A DNA stretch of 64,000 bases, taken from positions 1 through 64,000 of the forward strand of contig JACABE010000005.1 in NCBI GenBank assembly GCA_013377005.1. Direction: 5' to 3'. Positions 39,659 through 49,428 of this stretch are shown here, one piece after another. Source of the DNA: Bacteroidota bacterium. GTDB lineage: Bacteria > Bacteroidota > Bacteroidia > Bacteroidales > JACABE01. How positions within the stretch are numbered: the first letter of the stretch is position 1; each line of letters begins with the position of its first letter. A program made the position numbers and the translations under genes. Under the pieces are notes generated by a model. The model saw nothing but the letters and a program-made list of their open reading frames with translations, was not told the origin of the DNA and did no database searches.

Positions 39659-40081
39659 TAAGCATTTTTTTATAATGTTTTAATTTCTACATGATAATAG
39701 TATTGTTTTTTAAATATTAAGAACAAATGTACGACATAAAAAAAATAAAAAGCAAATAATATGTAAATATTTTATTTGTTTCAAAATTTTTCTTAAGAAA
39801 CCACACCTTAGAACATCTTAATTATAAAATCTTTCCGTCCATTTATCCAATTCTTCCGTACTTCCAAACATTTTTCTTATACCTATACAAATACACTCAG
39901 TACGTATGTAAAATTTAACAGTACCTACACAGCTTTTTTTATTTGCTAAACGTACCGTAATATTCTATAAACGTACTGCTGTTTTCTATAAATGTACTGC
40001 ATAAATATGCGTATGTACGATAAGAATCTATGTATGTACCGGCTGAATATGTGTGTTTTATGCGAATTTTTGTGCGATTAA

Positions 40082-40195
40082 ACCTTTGGGTTAATACATA
40101 AAGATTTCCAACAAAGCGGTGTAGAACTAACTTCCGACAATGAAGAACAGGAATTTGCCTATAGCTTAGCAAAAATTTTGATAGAAGGGGTGTAA
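40082..40195 (+). pseudogene. Possible 3' remnant of a protein-coding gene
   Basis: Short open frame TFGLIHKDFQQSGVELTSDNEEQEFAYSLAKILIEGV* with protein-like composition and no start. Confidence 0.35.
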
Positions 40196-40206
40196 GACAT
40201 TATTTT

Positions 40207-40239
40207 AAACCTGACAGGTTTTTAAAACCTGTCAGGTTT
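40207..40239. terminator. Terminator/repeat downstream of pgk
   Basis: aaacctgacaggtttt-t-aaaacctgtcaggttt; each half is itself near-palindromic. Confidence 0.75.
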
Positions 40240-40255
40240 CCAGCATTTTACAGGT

Positions 40256-41566
40256 TTATTTAGTTTTTCCCAAGATTTCGCCTGATGTTATCAATGCTTT
40301 AACCGGTGCAAGTCCGGTGGTAGTTCCGTTTTCAATGGCTTTTAATACGGCACCGCCGCCAGTAAATATATAATAGTTAGGGCTGTCGAGTGCAGAAATA
40401 TACAATCCGGGCAACAATCGTTTGAGTTCCTGCATGGTGTCGCCACCACCGTAAAGTTTAATAGCATTTACATTGCTATCAATTAACTCATCCAATGCAA
40501 TGGTGCCTTCATTAAAATAAGGTGTAAAGCCCATTACTGCATTCACAAAAATAGTTTTTGCCTGATGAAACACTTCAATAACTTTGGTTTCCAGAAAAGA
40601 TTCTTTGGCAATATCCAATACATAATTCAAACTAGATCCAGATTTAATCTCATGAATGTTTCGCATACGGTTTTTCCCGTCCAACTTGCCCTCCATCGTA
40701 TCAGACTCAATAATATAAGGCAATTCAATAATTTTGTCAGCATATTGTTTGGCAAACTTAACAAACTCAAGCGCATGCTGCATATCATCTTCTTCAATAC
40801 CTTTAATGGTAAAGCCATATTTAGCACACAAATAAGCATTGTAAATTACGCCACCCAACACCAAATAATCTGCTTTTTTCAACAATGCAAAAAGTGAATC
40901 AATTTTAGTGTCGAACTTAGAACCCGCTACAACTGCCAAAAATGGATTTTCAGGATGATAAATTCGCTCAAGATTGGCAATTTCCTTTTGCATCAAAAAT
41001 CCGGCATAAGAAGGCAAATATTTGCTTACTTGTACCGTAGAAGCATGTGCCTGCCACGAACCAAAAGCATCGTTAATAAAAATATCAGCCAAACCTGCCA
41101 ATTGGTTAGCAAACCTATCTGCTTCTTCGCCTTTGGCTTCTTCACCCGAAAACCATCGTGTATTCGGCATATAAATACCATCTATTAAGCCTTCTTTCAA
41201 CTCGCGTATCAAGTGGTTTACAGAAGTTTCTACACCTAAATAACCTTGTTTTTCGTGTGCGTAAAACTCAGGAACTTTTAATATAATATGTAGCTTTTGC
41301 TGAAGATAATCTACAATGGGTTGAATTGAGGTTTTATCGCTGATATTGATTTCTCCGGTTTTTTTATCTTTCGGACGCCCCACATGCGTCATCAAAATAA
41401 TTTTTCCACCTTTCGAAATAATATGAAATAAAGTTCCAATAGTAGCATCAATGCGATAAGGATCGTGGATAATTCCATTTTTTACTACATTGTGATCTAC
41501 TCTTACTAAAACAACTTTCCCTTTTAGGTCAGCTTGCTGAATGATAGGTATTGTTAGATTTTCCAT
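40256..41566 (-). CDS. pgk: Phosphoglycerate kinase
   Basis: KVVLVRVDHNVV, GKIILMTHVGRPKD, FINDAFGSWQAHASTVQVSKYLPSYAGFLMQKEI, GGGAVLKAIENGT. Confidence 0.95.
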   Translation of the reverse strand: MENLTIPIIQQADLKGKVVLVRVDHNVVKNGIIHDPYRIDATIGTLFHIISKGGKIILMTHVGRPKDKKTGEINISDKTSIQPIVDYLQQKLHIILKVPEFYAHEKQGYLGVETSVNHLIRELKEGLIDGIYMPNTRWFSGEEAKGEEADRFANQLAGLADIFINDAFGSWQAHASTVQVSKYLPSYAGFLMQKEIANLERIYHPENPFLAVVAGSKFDTKIDSLFALLKKADYLVLGGVIYNAYLCAKYGFTIKGIEEDDMQHALEFVKFAKQYADKIIELPYIIESDTMEGKLDGKNRMRNIHEIKSGSSLNYVLDIAKESFLETKVIEVFHQAKTIFVNAVMGFTPYFNEGTIALDELIDSNVNAIKLYGGGDTMQELKRLLPGLYISALDSPNYYIFTGGGAVLKAIENGTTTGLAPVKALITSGEILGKTK

Positions 41567-41640
41567 GATTTAAGATTTTAAAAGTATAAAGTTATTAAAG
41601 TCGTCTTTTAAATTTTAGAAATTATGTAATAAAAAATTTA

Positions 41641-41770
41641 GAACACGGATAAAACGGATACGTTCCGTAAACGCGGATATTTGCGGATTTTATATACCTA
41701 TCTGATTTTTTGTTGTTTAAAATCTGTTTAAATCCGTGTTTCCCTTTAGGGATTCGCGTTATCCGCGTTC
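41641..41770. repeat. MITE-like long imperfect inverted repeat
   Basis: gaacacggataaaacggatacgttccgtaaacgcggatatttgcggatttt versus reverse complement gaacgcggataacgcgaatccctaaagggaaacacggatttaaacagatttt. Confidence 0.6.
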
Positions 41771-41897
41771 AAAAAACAAATCAGAAGATTCAATACTTTA
41801 GCTTATATGTAACATTAATTTATTCTAATTCCTTAACTGATGTTTTCATAATAACTCCAAGCTCTGAGTACTCCTGATATTTCAATTACTTATCCCA

Positions 41898-41920
41898 ATA
41901 AAAAACGCCCCTTTCGGAGC
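41898..41920 (-). terminator. Terminator downstream of ilvE
   Basis: aaaacgcccc-tttc-ggagcgtt hairpin between pgk promoter region and ilvE stop. Confidence 0.6.
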
Positions 41921-41939
41921 GTTGGTATATTTTTCGAAT

Positions 41940-42962
41940 TTATTCTACAATAGTATTCCAGTTGTATTTATCTTCTACTTCACCTTCCTGAATAGCTCTT
42001 AGCATATTGTATAGTTTGGTGGAAACCGGACCTGCTTTACCATCTTTACAATATAAATATTCTTTTTGAGTGTCGCGGTCTAAAATTTTCTTGATCGGAG
42101 ATATAACAGCAGCAGTTCCGCATGCACCTACTTCTTCAAAATCTCCTAATTCTTCTACTGCGATATGACGTTGTTCAACAGTCAATCCCATATCTGTGGC
42201 TAATTGGCGAAGACTCATATTGGTAATGGATGGCAATATTGAGTTTGATGAAGGTGTAATATATTTATTGTCTTTGATAGCAAAGAAATTGGCTGGACCC
42301 GCTTCATCAATGTATTTCTTTTCGCGGGCATCTAAAAATAATACCGATGCAAAACCTTCGTCATGTGCTCTTTCGCCAGCTCTTAAACTTGCAGCATAGT
42401 TACCACCTACTTTGTAGCAACCGGTTCCAAGTGGAGCAGCACGGTCGAAATCGCGAACTATTTGAATACTTACCGGATTAAATCCTTCCTTAAAGTAAGG
42501 ACCAACAGGACCTACAAATACCATAAATAAATACTCATTTGCTGGTTTTACACCTACCTGAGCACCCGAACCAAATAATACAGGACGAATGTATAAAGAT
42601 GCACCTTCTCCGTAAGGCGGGATGTATTTTTCGTTCAGTTTAACAGCTTCTAACACGGCTTCTCTGAATAATTCGGTAGGAATATGCGCCATCATGATTC
42701 CATACGCAGAGTTTTGCATACGTTTGGCATTTTCTTCTAAACGGAAGATTCTGATTTTACCGTCTTTTCCTCTGAAAGCTTTTAAACCTTCAAAAGCTTC
42801 TTGTCCGTAATGTAAGGCTGTAGCAGCCATGTGGATGTTTACATATTCCGAAGAAGAAATTTCGAGCTTACCCCATTCGTTGTTACGATAGTAGCAGCGA
42901 ATATTATAATCGGTTTTAAAATAACCAAAAGGTAAATTTTTCCAATCAATATTATTATTCAT
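41940..42962 (-). CDS. ilvE: Branched-chain amino acid aminotransferase
   Basis: GQEAFEGLKAFRGKDGKIRIFR, LDAREKKYIDEAGPANFFAI, EVGACGTAAVISPI. Confidence 0.95.
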   Translation of the reverse strand: MNNNIDWKNLPFGYFKTDYNIRCYYRNNEWGKLEISSSEYVNIHMAATALHYGQEAFEGLKAFRGKDGKIRIFRLEENAKRMQNSAYGIMMAHIPTELFREAVLEAVKLNEKYIPPYGEGASLYIRPVLFGSGAQVGVKPANEYLFMVFVGPVGPYFKEGFNPVSIQIVRDFDRAAPLGTGCYKVGGNYAASLRAGERAHDEGFASVLFLDAREKKYIDEAGPANFFAIKDNKYITPSSNSILPSITNMSLRQLATDMGLTVEQRHIAVEELGDFEEVGACGTAAVISPIKKILDRDTQKEYLYCKDGKAGPVSTKLYNMLRAIQEGEVEDKYNWNTIVE

Positions 42963-43163
42963 GTCTCTGTGTATTTGTGTATTTCGTGTTTTTTAAATCT
43001 GTTTTAAAAACAGGGTAAAATTAAAAATTAATTTCTAATTAGTATATATTTTTAAAAAAATTATCATCTATAAACTTCGATTTATATTACGCTGTTGATT
43101 TTCTGAGATATAAATTCTTTTGTTTTAAATTTAAATGTATAAGATACGAATCCGTCTTAAAAT

Positions 43164-43190
43164 AAAAACATGACATTTTGTCATGTTTTT
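43164..43190. promoter_or_regulatory. Perfect 27-bp palindrome upstream of htpG
   Basis: AAAAACATGACA-TTT-TGTCATGTTTTT, 12-bp arms. Confidence 0.8.
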
Positions 43191-43195
43191 TATAT

Positions 43196-43211
43196 TGGCA
43201 TACGCTTTGAT
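43196..43211 (+). promoter_or_regulatory. Sigma-54-like -24/-12 element upstream of htpG
   Basis: TGGCATACGCTTTGAT, aligned with TGGCACGnnnnTTGCW except C to A at -12. Confidence 0.5.
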
Positions 43212-43241
43212 ACATTGTGTGAAAATTAAAAAATTTAAACT

Positions 43242-45140
43242 ATGCAAAAAGGTAAGATTAACGTACAAACGGAAAATATTTTCCCCATAATTAAAAAGTT
43301 TCTTTATTCAGATCATGAGATTTTTTTAAGAGAACTCATTTCCAATGCTGTTGATGCAAGTCAGAAATTAAAAACACTTTCAGCTTTAGGCAAATTCAAA
43401 GGAGAATTAGGCGATTTAACCATTCAAATTACATTTGATAAAGAAAACAAAACCATTACCATTAGCGACAAAGGAATTGGAATGACCGCTGAAGAGGTTG
43501 AAAAATACATTAATCAAATTGCTTTTTCTGGTGCCGAAGAGTTTGTTGAAAAATATAAAGGTAAAAGCGAAGCCGATGCTCATGCTTTAATCGGACATTT
43601 TGGCTTAGGTTTTTATTCATCTTTTATGGTTGCCAAAGAAGTTGAAATTCACACTAAATCTTATACCACAGGAAGTAAAGCTGTAAAATGGTTATGCGAT
43701 GGTAGCCCTGAATATACGCTTACCGAAATAACGAAAAAAGAAAGAGGAACTGATATTATTCTTCACATAGCCGAAGACTCTGAAGCATTTTTGGAAGAAC
43801 ACAAATTATTAGATTTACTCAAAAAATATTGCAAATTCTTGCCGATTCCTATTCAATTCGGAATGGAAAAAACCTGGGAAAAAGTAGAAGGCGAAAAAGA
43901 TGAAAAAGGTAACGATAAAAGTATTGAAGTTGAGAAACCTCGCATCATTAACAATACAAAACCGCTATGGACAATCAAACCTTCTGAATTAACCGATGAG
44001 GATTATTCAAAATTTTACCATGAATTGTATCCTTATACTTTTGACGAACCTTTGTTTAACATACATTTAAATGTAGATTATCCATTTAACCTTACAGGTA
44101 TTTTGTATTTTCCAAAAGTGAAGAAAAACCTGGAAGTTCAAAAAGACAAAATACAATTGTATTGCAATCAGGTTTTTGTAACAGATTCTGTTGAAGGAAT
44201 TGTACCTGATTTTTTGACCTTGCTTCATGGTGTACTCGATTCACCCGATATTCCTTTAAATGTGTCCCGAAGTTATTTGCAAAGCGATGCTAATGTGAAG
44301 AAAATTTCGAGCCATATTACAAAAAAAGTTGCGGATAAATTAGAAGATATTTTCAAAAACAAGCGTGAGGAATTTGAATCAAAATGGGACGACATTAAGG
44401 TTTTTATAGAATATGGCATGATTACTGAAGAAAAATTTGCCGAAAGAGCCGAAAAATTCTGTCTGCTAAAAAATACCGATGGAAAATTTTTCACACTGGA
44501 AGCTTATAAAGAAAGCGTCAAAGATATACAGACTGACAAAGACAAAAAAATAGTTTATCTTTATACCAATAACGTTGAAGACCAACATGGTTATATTCAA
44601 TTAGCAAAAGATAAAGGATACGATGTGTTGGTGATGGACGGTGTGTTGGACAGCCATTTTATCAATTTGATGGAACGAAAACTGGAAAACACGACTTTTG
44701 TCAGAGTAGATGCCGATACCATTGAAAAGCTCATTAAAAAAGATGAAGAAATTCCTTCTAAATTAAGTGATGCTGAAAAAGAAAAATTAAAACCAATCTT
44801 TGAGAAAAATGTTGAAAAAACAAAATTCACTATAGTATTGGAGAGCATGAGCGAAACCGATCAACCTGTGTTGATTACTCAACCTGAATTTATGCGAAGA
44901 ATGAAAGATATGTCAGCAATAGGTGGAGGTATGTCCTATATGGGTTCGATGCCTGATATGTACAATCTGGTAGTAAACATTAACCACCCCTTAATTGGGC
45001 AGATTTTAAACAACACCGACGAAAACAATCAAAACGAAACAGTAAAACAATTAACTGATTTGGCATTGTTATCGCAAAATCTTTTAAAAGGCGAAGCTTT
45101 AACCGAATTTATTAAAAGAAGTGTTCAAATAATCAAATAA
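43242..45140 (+). CDS. htpG: Molecular chaperone HtpG (Hsp90)
   Basis: KFLYSDHEIFLRELISNAVDASQKL, GHFGLGFYSSFMVA, LNVSRSYLQSD. Confidence 0.98.
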   Translation: MQKGKINVQTENIFPIIKKFLYSDHEIFLRELISNAVDASQKLKTLSALGKFKGELGDLTIQITFDKENKTITISDKGIGMTAEEVEKYINQIAFSGAEEFVEKYKGKSEADAHALIGHFGLGFYSSFMVAKEVEIHTKSYTTGSKAVKWLCDGSPEYTLTEITKKERGTDIILHIAEDSEAFLEEHKLLDLLKKYCKFLPIPIQFGMEKTWEKVEGEKDEKGNDKSIEVEKPRIINNTKPLWTIKPSELTDEDYSKFYHELYPYTFDEPLFNIHLNVDYPFNLTGILYFPKVKKNLEVQKDKIQLYCNQVFVTDSVEGIVPDFLTLLHGVLDSPDIPLNVSRSYLQSDANVKKISSHITKKVADKLEDIFKNKREEFESKWDDIKVFIEYGMITEEKFAERAEKFCLLKNTDGKFFTLEAYKESVKDIQTDKDKKIVYLYTNNVEDQHGYIQLAKDKGYDVLVMDGVLDSHFINLMERKLENTTFVRVDADTIEKLIKKDEEIPSKLSDAEKEKLKPIFEKNVEKTKFTIVLESMSETDQPVLITQPEFMRRMKDMSAIGGGMSYMGSMPDMYNLVVNINHPLIGQILNNTDENNQNETVKQLTDLALLSQNLLKGEALTEFIKRSVQIIK

Positions 45141-45199
45141 GATATACTATCTTTGTATGATTATAAAAATCAATTTATAAACAAATAAAAACAAAAATT

Positions 45200-45796
45200 A
45201 TGAAATTAAGTAAAGGTTGGATTATAGGTATTGTAGCTATCGCAGTAGTTTTCTTACTGATAGTTTCTATGATAAGTATGTATAATAAGATGCCTAATTT
45301 AGAAGAAGGCGTTAACAGTCAGTGGGCTAAAGTTGAAAGTGCATATCAACGTAGATCTGATTTAATTCCAAATTTAGTAAATACTGTTAAAGGTGTTGCT
45401 AATTTCGAACAACAAACCTTGATTGGTGTGGTTGAAGCACGTGCAAAAGCTACTTCTGTAAGTATTGATCCTACAAAAATGACGGCTGCCAATATGCAGC
45501 AATTTCAAAAAGCTCAAGATGGTTTAGGTTCTGCATTATCAAAATTAATGGTTGTTGTTGAAAAATATCCCGAACTAAAAGCTACTCAAAACTTTTTAGA
45601 ACTTCAGTCACAATTAGAAGGCACTGAAAACAGGATAAATGTTGAAAGAAATAAATTTAACGAAGAAGCTCAAAAATACAATTCTTTCATTCGCCGATTC
45701 CCCAATAATATGTTTGCAGGAATGTTTGGATTCCAGAAAAAGGCTTATTTTGAAGCTACAGCAGGTGCAGAAAAAGCGCCTGAAGTGAAATTTTAA
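45200..45796 (+). CDS. lemA: LemA family protein
   Basis: MYNKMPNLEEGVNSQWAKVESAYQRRSDLIPNLVNTVKGVANFEQQTL. Confidence 0.95.
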   Translation: MKLSKGWIIGIVAIAVVFLLIVSMISMYNKMPNLEEGVNSQWAKVESAYQRRSDLIPNLVNTVKGVANFEQQTLIGVVEARAKATSVSIDPTKMTAANMQQFQKAQDGLGSALSKLMVVVEKYPELKATQNFLELQSQLEGTENRINVERNKFNEEAQKYNSFIRRFPNNMFAGMFGFQKKAYFEATAGAEKAPEVKF

Positions 45797-45822
45797 GAAA
45801 AAAGTTAAATATAAATCATAGT

Positions 45823-45857
45823 TACTGATACTATCACTTTAGGTGATAGTATCAGTA
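45823..45857 (+). terminator. Terminator downstream of lemA
   Basis: Perfect 15-bp stem tactgatactatcac-tttag-gtgatagtatcagta then TTTTT. Confidence 0.9.
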
Positions 45858-45874
45858 TTTTTATAACTCATATA

Positions 45875-46321
45875 ATGGCAACAAGTGCAGCACAGTTCTT
45901 TACAGAAGAACAAAAAGAAGATATTAAACAAGCTATTTTAAATGCGGAATTAGATACTTCCGGAGAAATACGAATACATGTTGAAAATAATTGTCCCGGT
46001 GACGTACTCGATAGGTCTGCGTATATTTTTGAAAAAATTGGCATGAAAAAAACGCAATTACGTAATGGAGTGTTGATATATCTTGCATTAAGTCATCGTA
46101 AATTTTCAATTATCGGTGATTCAGGAATTAATGCAGTTGTTCCTGAAAATTTCTGGGATACGATTAAAGATGAAATGCTTATGCGTTTTAGAGAAGCTAA
46201 ATTTGCAGAAGGCTTGATAATAGCAATAACTAAGACCGGAGAGCAACTTAAAAAATATTTTCCACATCAAAAAGATGATGTAAATGAACTTTCGGATGAG
46301 ATTTCGTATGGGAAAGATTAA
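45875..46321 (+). CDS. TPM-domain protein
   Basis: FFTEEQKEDIKQAILNAELDTSGEIRIHVENNCPGDVLDRSAYIFEKIGMKKTQLRNGVLIYLAL. Confidence 0.9.
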   Translation: MATSAAQFFTEEQKEDIKQAILNAELDTSGEIRIHVENNCPGDVLDRSAYIFEKIGMKKTQLRNGVLIYLALSHRKFSIIGDSGINAVVPENFWDTIKDEMLMRFREAKFAEGLIIAITKTGEQLKKYFPHQKDDVNELSDEISYGKD

Positions 46322-46414
46322 GACTTCCTGAAAATACTCAATTAACCGTTAACTTGTTTAAAGATACCTTTAACTTGATTTAAAATAAAAATATTCCGAA
46401 AATTTATTACCTTT

Positions 46415-47251
46415 ATGCACTTAAATAAAATGGGAACAAATATTATTCATATTATCCGAAATTTTTCTAAACAATTTTTTATTGTTTTGTCTTTTCTTTT
46501 TCCAATCATTGCAACATCGCAGAACTTACCCGAAAAGCCAAATCCTCCCAAATTAGTAAACGATTATACCAACACATTATCTTCTGATGAACTAAATAGT
46601 CTTGAAACTAAATTAGTAAGTTATTTTGATTCTACTTCTACACAAATAGTTATCGTAATGACAGATGATTTATTGGGCTACGATAGAGCCGATTATGCTT
46701 TTAAACTTGGTGAAAAATGGGGTGTTGGGCAAAAAGATAAAAATAATGGTATCGTTATTTTGATAAAACCAAATGGCAAACAAGGCGAAAGAAAGGCTTT
46801 TATTGCCGTAGGGCGTGGTTTAGAACCAGTAATTACCGATGCTTTATCAAAAAGGATTACTGACAATGAAATGATTCCGAATTTTCGCGAAAATAAATTT
46901 TATAACGGTTTAGATCAAGCAACTACAATTCTTATGCAATTGGCATCTGGTGAGTTTCCTGCAGGCTACAATAAAAATGAAAAACCCAAAACAAAGGCTT
47001 TTACTTTCTTTATTCCAATTTTTATCATTATTATTGTTTTGATAATGATAAAAAAAGGCGGAAGTAACACAATGGGTGGAGGTAAGAGCACTTCATTCTG
47101 GACATCACTATTTTTGCTTTCAGCATTAAATAATAGTGGTAGCGGAAGTTGGGGCGGGTTTTCATCAGGTGGAGGAAGTGGAAGCGGAGGTGGATTTGGA
47201 GGTTTCGGTGGAGGAAGTTTTGGTGGCGGCGGTGCTGGTGGAAGTTGGTAA
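46415..47251 (+). CDS. TPM-domain (YgcG-like) membrane protein with Gly/Ser-rich tail
   Basis: VNDYTNTLSSDELNSLETKLVSYFDSTSTQIVIVMTDDL; GSGGGFGGFGGGSFGGGGAGGSW C-terminus. Confidence 0.92.
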   Translation: MHLNKMGTNIIHIIRNFSKQFFIVLSFLFPIIATSQNLPEKPNPPKLVNDYTNTLSSDELNSLETKLVSYFDSTSTQIVIVMTDDLLGYDRADYAFKLGEKWGVGQKDKNNGIVILIKPNGKQGERKAFIAVGRGLEPVITDALSKRITDNEMIPNFRENKFYNGLDQATTILMQLASGEFPAGYNKNEKPKTKAFTFFIPIFIIIIVLIMIKKGGSNTMGGGKSTSFWTSLFLLSALNNSGSGSWGGFSSGGGSGSGGGFGGFGGGSFGGGGAGGSW

Positions 47252-47323
47252 GTTTTAAATACTAAATATTAAAAGTAATATAGTTTATTGCTATTTTTGT
47301 AATAAATAATGTTTAACTAAAAT

Positions 47324-49243
47324 TTGAGAAAAATGAAAAAACTATTATCTTTTATCCTATTATTATCAATTAGTAATATGTTCGGCTTTGGACAAAATTT
47401 AGGTGTTTGTCCTTCGAAAATTAAAGCAGGTCAAGAAAAAGAATATCAAAATCTTGATAAGTATTTGAATAAAAATATCACATCAAATACAAAAGCTTCA
47501 ATTTGGAATTCTACAATGTCAAGTGCTTCCGGTTGGGTTGCATCTTATGGAACAGGTTCTACTATTAATATACCTTGGACATGGATTCATGATACATCTG
47601 CTGCTGCTCCATTATTTGATGATTATGTTCATTCAAGTTTATATATGAATTCCACTACATGTACAACCGGTCTTTTTTATATTGATGCTAATACTCCTAG
47701 TTTTGCAAACCCACCTTTATATGGCACTTATAACAGTATGCTTACAACTTCTGCTTCAATTAATACAACCGGATATAATGCTGTTGCGATTAAGTTTTAT
47801 CAGCTTTATTACTCTTATAATGCAGATACTACCATAGTTGAAGTTAGTAGTGATAGTTTAAACTGGCATAGTATTCTTGCAAATCCATCCATAACAGGAG
47901 GCAGTGCAAATACTCGTGCTTATGGTTGGAAAATTTTTAATATTTCTGCTTGGGCTGCGAATAAGCCACAAGTTTGGATTCGTTTTAGATTTGCAGCTCC
48001 GGAGTATTCTGGTGGTAGTCAGGTTTATGGTGGTGGTTATGGATGGATGATTGATGATGTTGAATTATTTGAGCCTGCTAATAATTTAATACAAGTTGAT
48101 AGAACCACTTTATATGATGCATATACTCAAATACCAGCCGGACTTGGAAGACCAATGTATTACGATGCTGATGTTTTAAATTTGGGTGCATTATCACAAA
48201 CGCATTTAAAACTTCATGGTATTGAATTAACTACTAACTCTCAAACTTCAAGTAGTGACACAACTTTACTTTCCGGATCAAATCTTGTAGACTGGTCAAT
48301 TGATAATTATTTTTTCACTCCTCCTTCTACATTAGGTACTTATAAAGTTGCTGCTTTTATTTCAAGCGATTCTATACCATATCTTCTTGCACAAGATACT
48401 TTTGATATAAAAGTAGTTTGTGATACTTGTAAATATTCAAGAGATAATAATACTTATACCAGCTCACGATGGGCTGGTGTAACAGGTAATCAATCAGATC
48501 CTTATACTGCAGCAAGCAGGTATCAGGTAAACCAAGACAGGATGGTCTATGGTGTTAATTTTGTTGTTGGTAATCTAACAAAGCCAGGGTCAAAAGTTAA
48601 AGCTGTTTTGTATAAATACTTTGCTGCAACTGCTACCAGAACTATTGTTGCTCAATCTGCAAATTATTATATCATTTCATCTGAGATTCCTACTACATCT
48701 CCTTTGGCTAATCCTCCTTCAATATCACTTCCTTTTGCAAGTGGAGGATATACTATGCAAAAAGATTCAATGTATTGGGTAGGTATTCAGGTTTTTGGTG
48801 GAACAGATACAGTGACTATTGCTACTGACAATACAGGAATTCCTCAGTATGAGCAAACATCTCTTTATTTTGATCCAACAGCCAATACATGGTATATTTG
48901 GGGAAGTGGTAATGTACCTGCAATGATGATACGTACAGTATTTGATCCTAAAATTGTTGGTATAAATGAAATCAATAATTCTATTAATTTATTCTCCTGT
49001 ATGCCAAATCCTGCAAACAATACTACGCAAATTTCTTACGAATTGAAAAATAATGAAAAAGTTAGTATTTTAATTACTGATATTACAGGAAGAACAGTTA
49101 AAACTTTAAACCAAGGCACACAAACAAAAGGTAATTATTCTGTAGAAGTAGATTTAGCTAACTTATCAAGTGGAACTTATTTTTATACTGTAAAAACTAC
49201 GACTGCAAAAGCTACAGAAAAATTAATAGTTGTAAAACAATAA
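47324..49243 (+). CDS. Secreted protein with T9SS type A sorting domain (paralog 1)
   Basis: Signal peptide; MAM/jelly-roll-like N-half; C-terminal FSCMPNPANNTTQISYELKNNEKVSILITDITGRTVKTL. Confidence 0.9.
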   Translation: MRKMKKLLSFILLLSISNMFGFGQNLGVCPSKIKAGQEKEYQNLDKYLNKNITSNTKASIWNSTMSSASGWVASYGTGSTINIPWTWIHDTSAAAPLFDDYVHSSLYMNSTTCTTGLFYIDANTPSFANPPLYGTYNSMLTTSASINTTGYNAVAIKFYQLYYSYNADTTIVEVSSDSLNWHSILANPSITGGSANTRAYGWKIFNISAWAANKPQVWIRFRFAAPEYSGGSQVYGGGYGWMIDDVELFEPANNLIQVDRTTLYDAYTQIPAGLGRPMYYDADVLNLGALSQTHLKLHGIELTTNSQTSSSDTTLLSGSNLVDWSIDNYFFTPPSTLGTYKVAAFISSDSIPYLLAQDTFDIKVVCDTCKYSRDNNTYTSSRWAGVTGNQSDPYTAASRYQVNQDRMVYGVNFVVGNLTKPGSKVKAVLYKYFAATATRTIVAQSANYYIISSEIPTTSPLANPPSISLPFASGGYTMQKDSMYWVGIQVFGGTDTVTIATDNTGIPQYEQTSLYFDPTANTWYIWGSGNVPAMMIRTVFDPKIVGINEINNSINLFSCMPNPANNTTQISYELKNNEKVSILITDITGRTVKTLNQGTQTKGNYSVEVDLANLSSGTYFYTVKTTTAKATEKLIVVKQ

Positions 49244-49428
49244 ATTTTTCAAACTATCCTGGTTTTAATATAACAGATTTTTGATAAATTATCTATCTTG
49301 TTTAATCGTAATAAAAAATATATTTTTCCGGATGTTTTTATTGAGGATTAATTATATAAAAATATTTTTTTTGAATAAATAAAGTATTACTTTTGTCAAA
49401 TAAAAAAAATAATGTTTAATTAAATTTA

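Noticed and set aside
39939-40172. 77-aa minus ORF with repeated STFIE motif
   Set aside because: Translation of the GTAC-rich repeat region; no ribosome site or family resemblance. Treated as repeat/remnant rather than CDS.
40207-40239. AAACCTGACAGGTTT double palindrome as a novel operator
   Set aside because: Position at the 3' end of pgk and hairpin form fit a terminator; this type of sequence is common in Bacteroidota intergenic DNA.
45200-47251. LemA-TPM-TPM cluster as a novel system
   Set aside because: LemA next to TPM/YgcG genes is a widely seen arrangement; not unusual.
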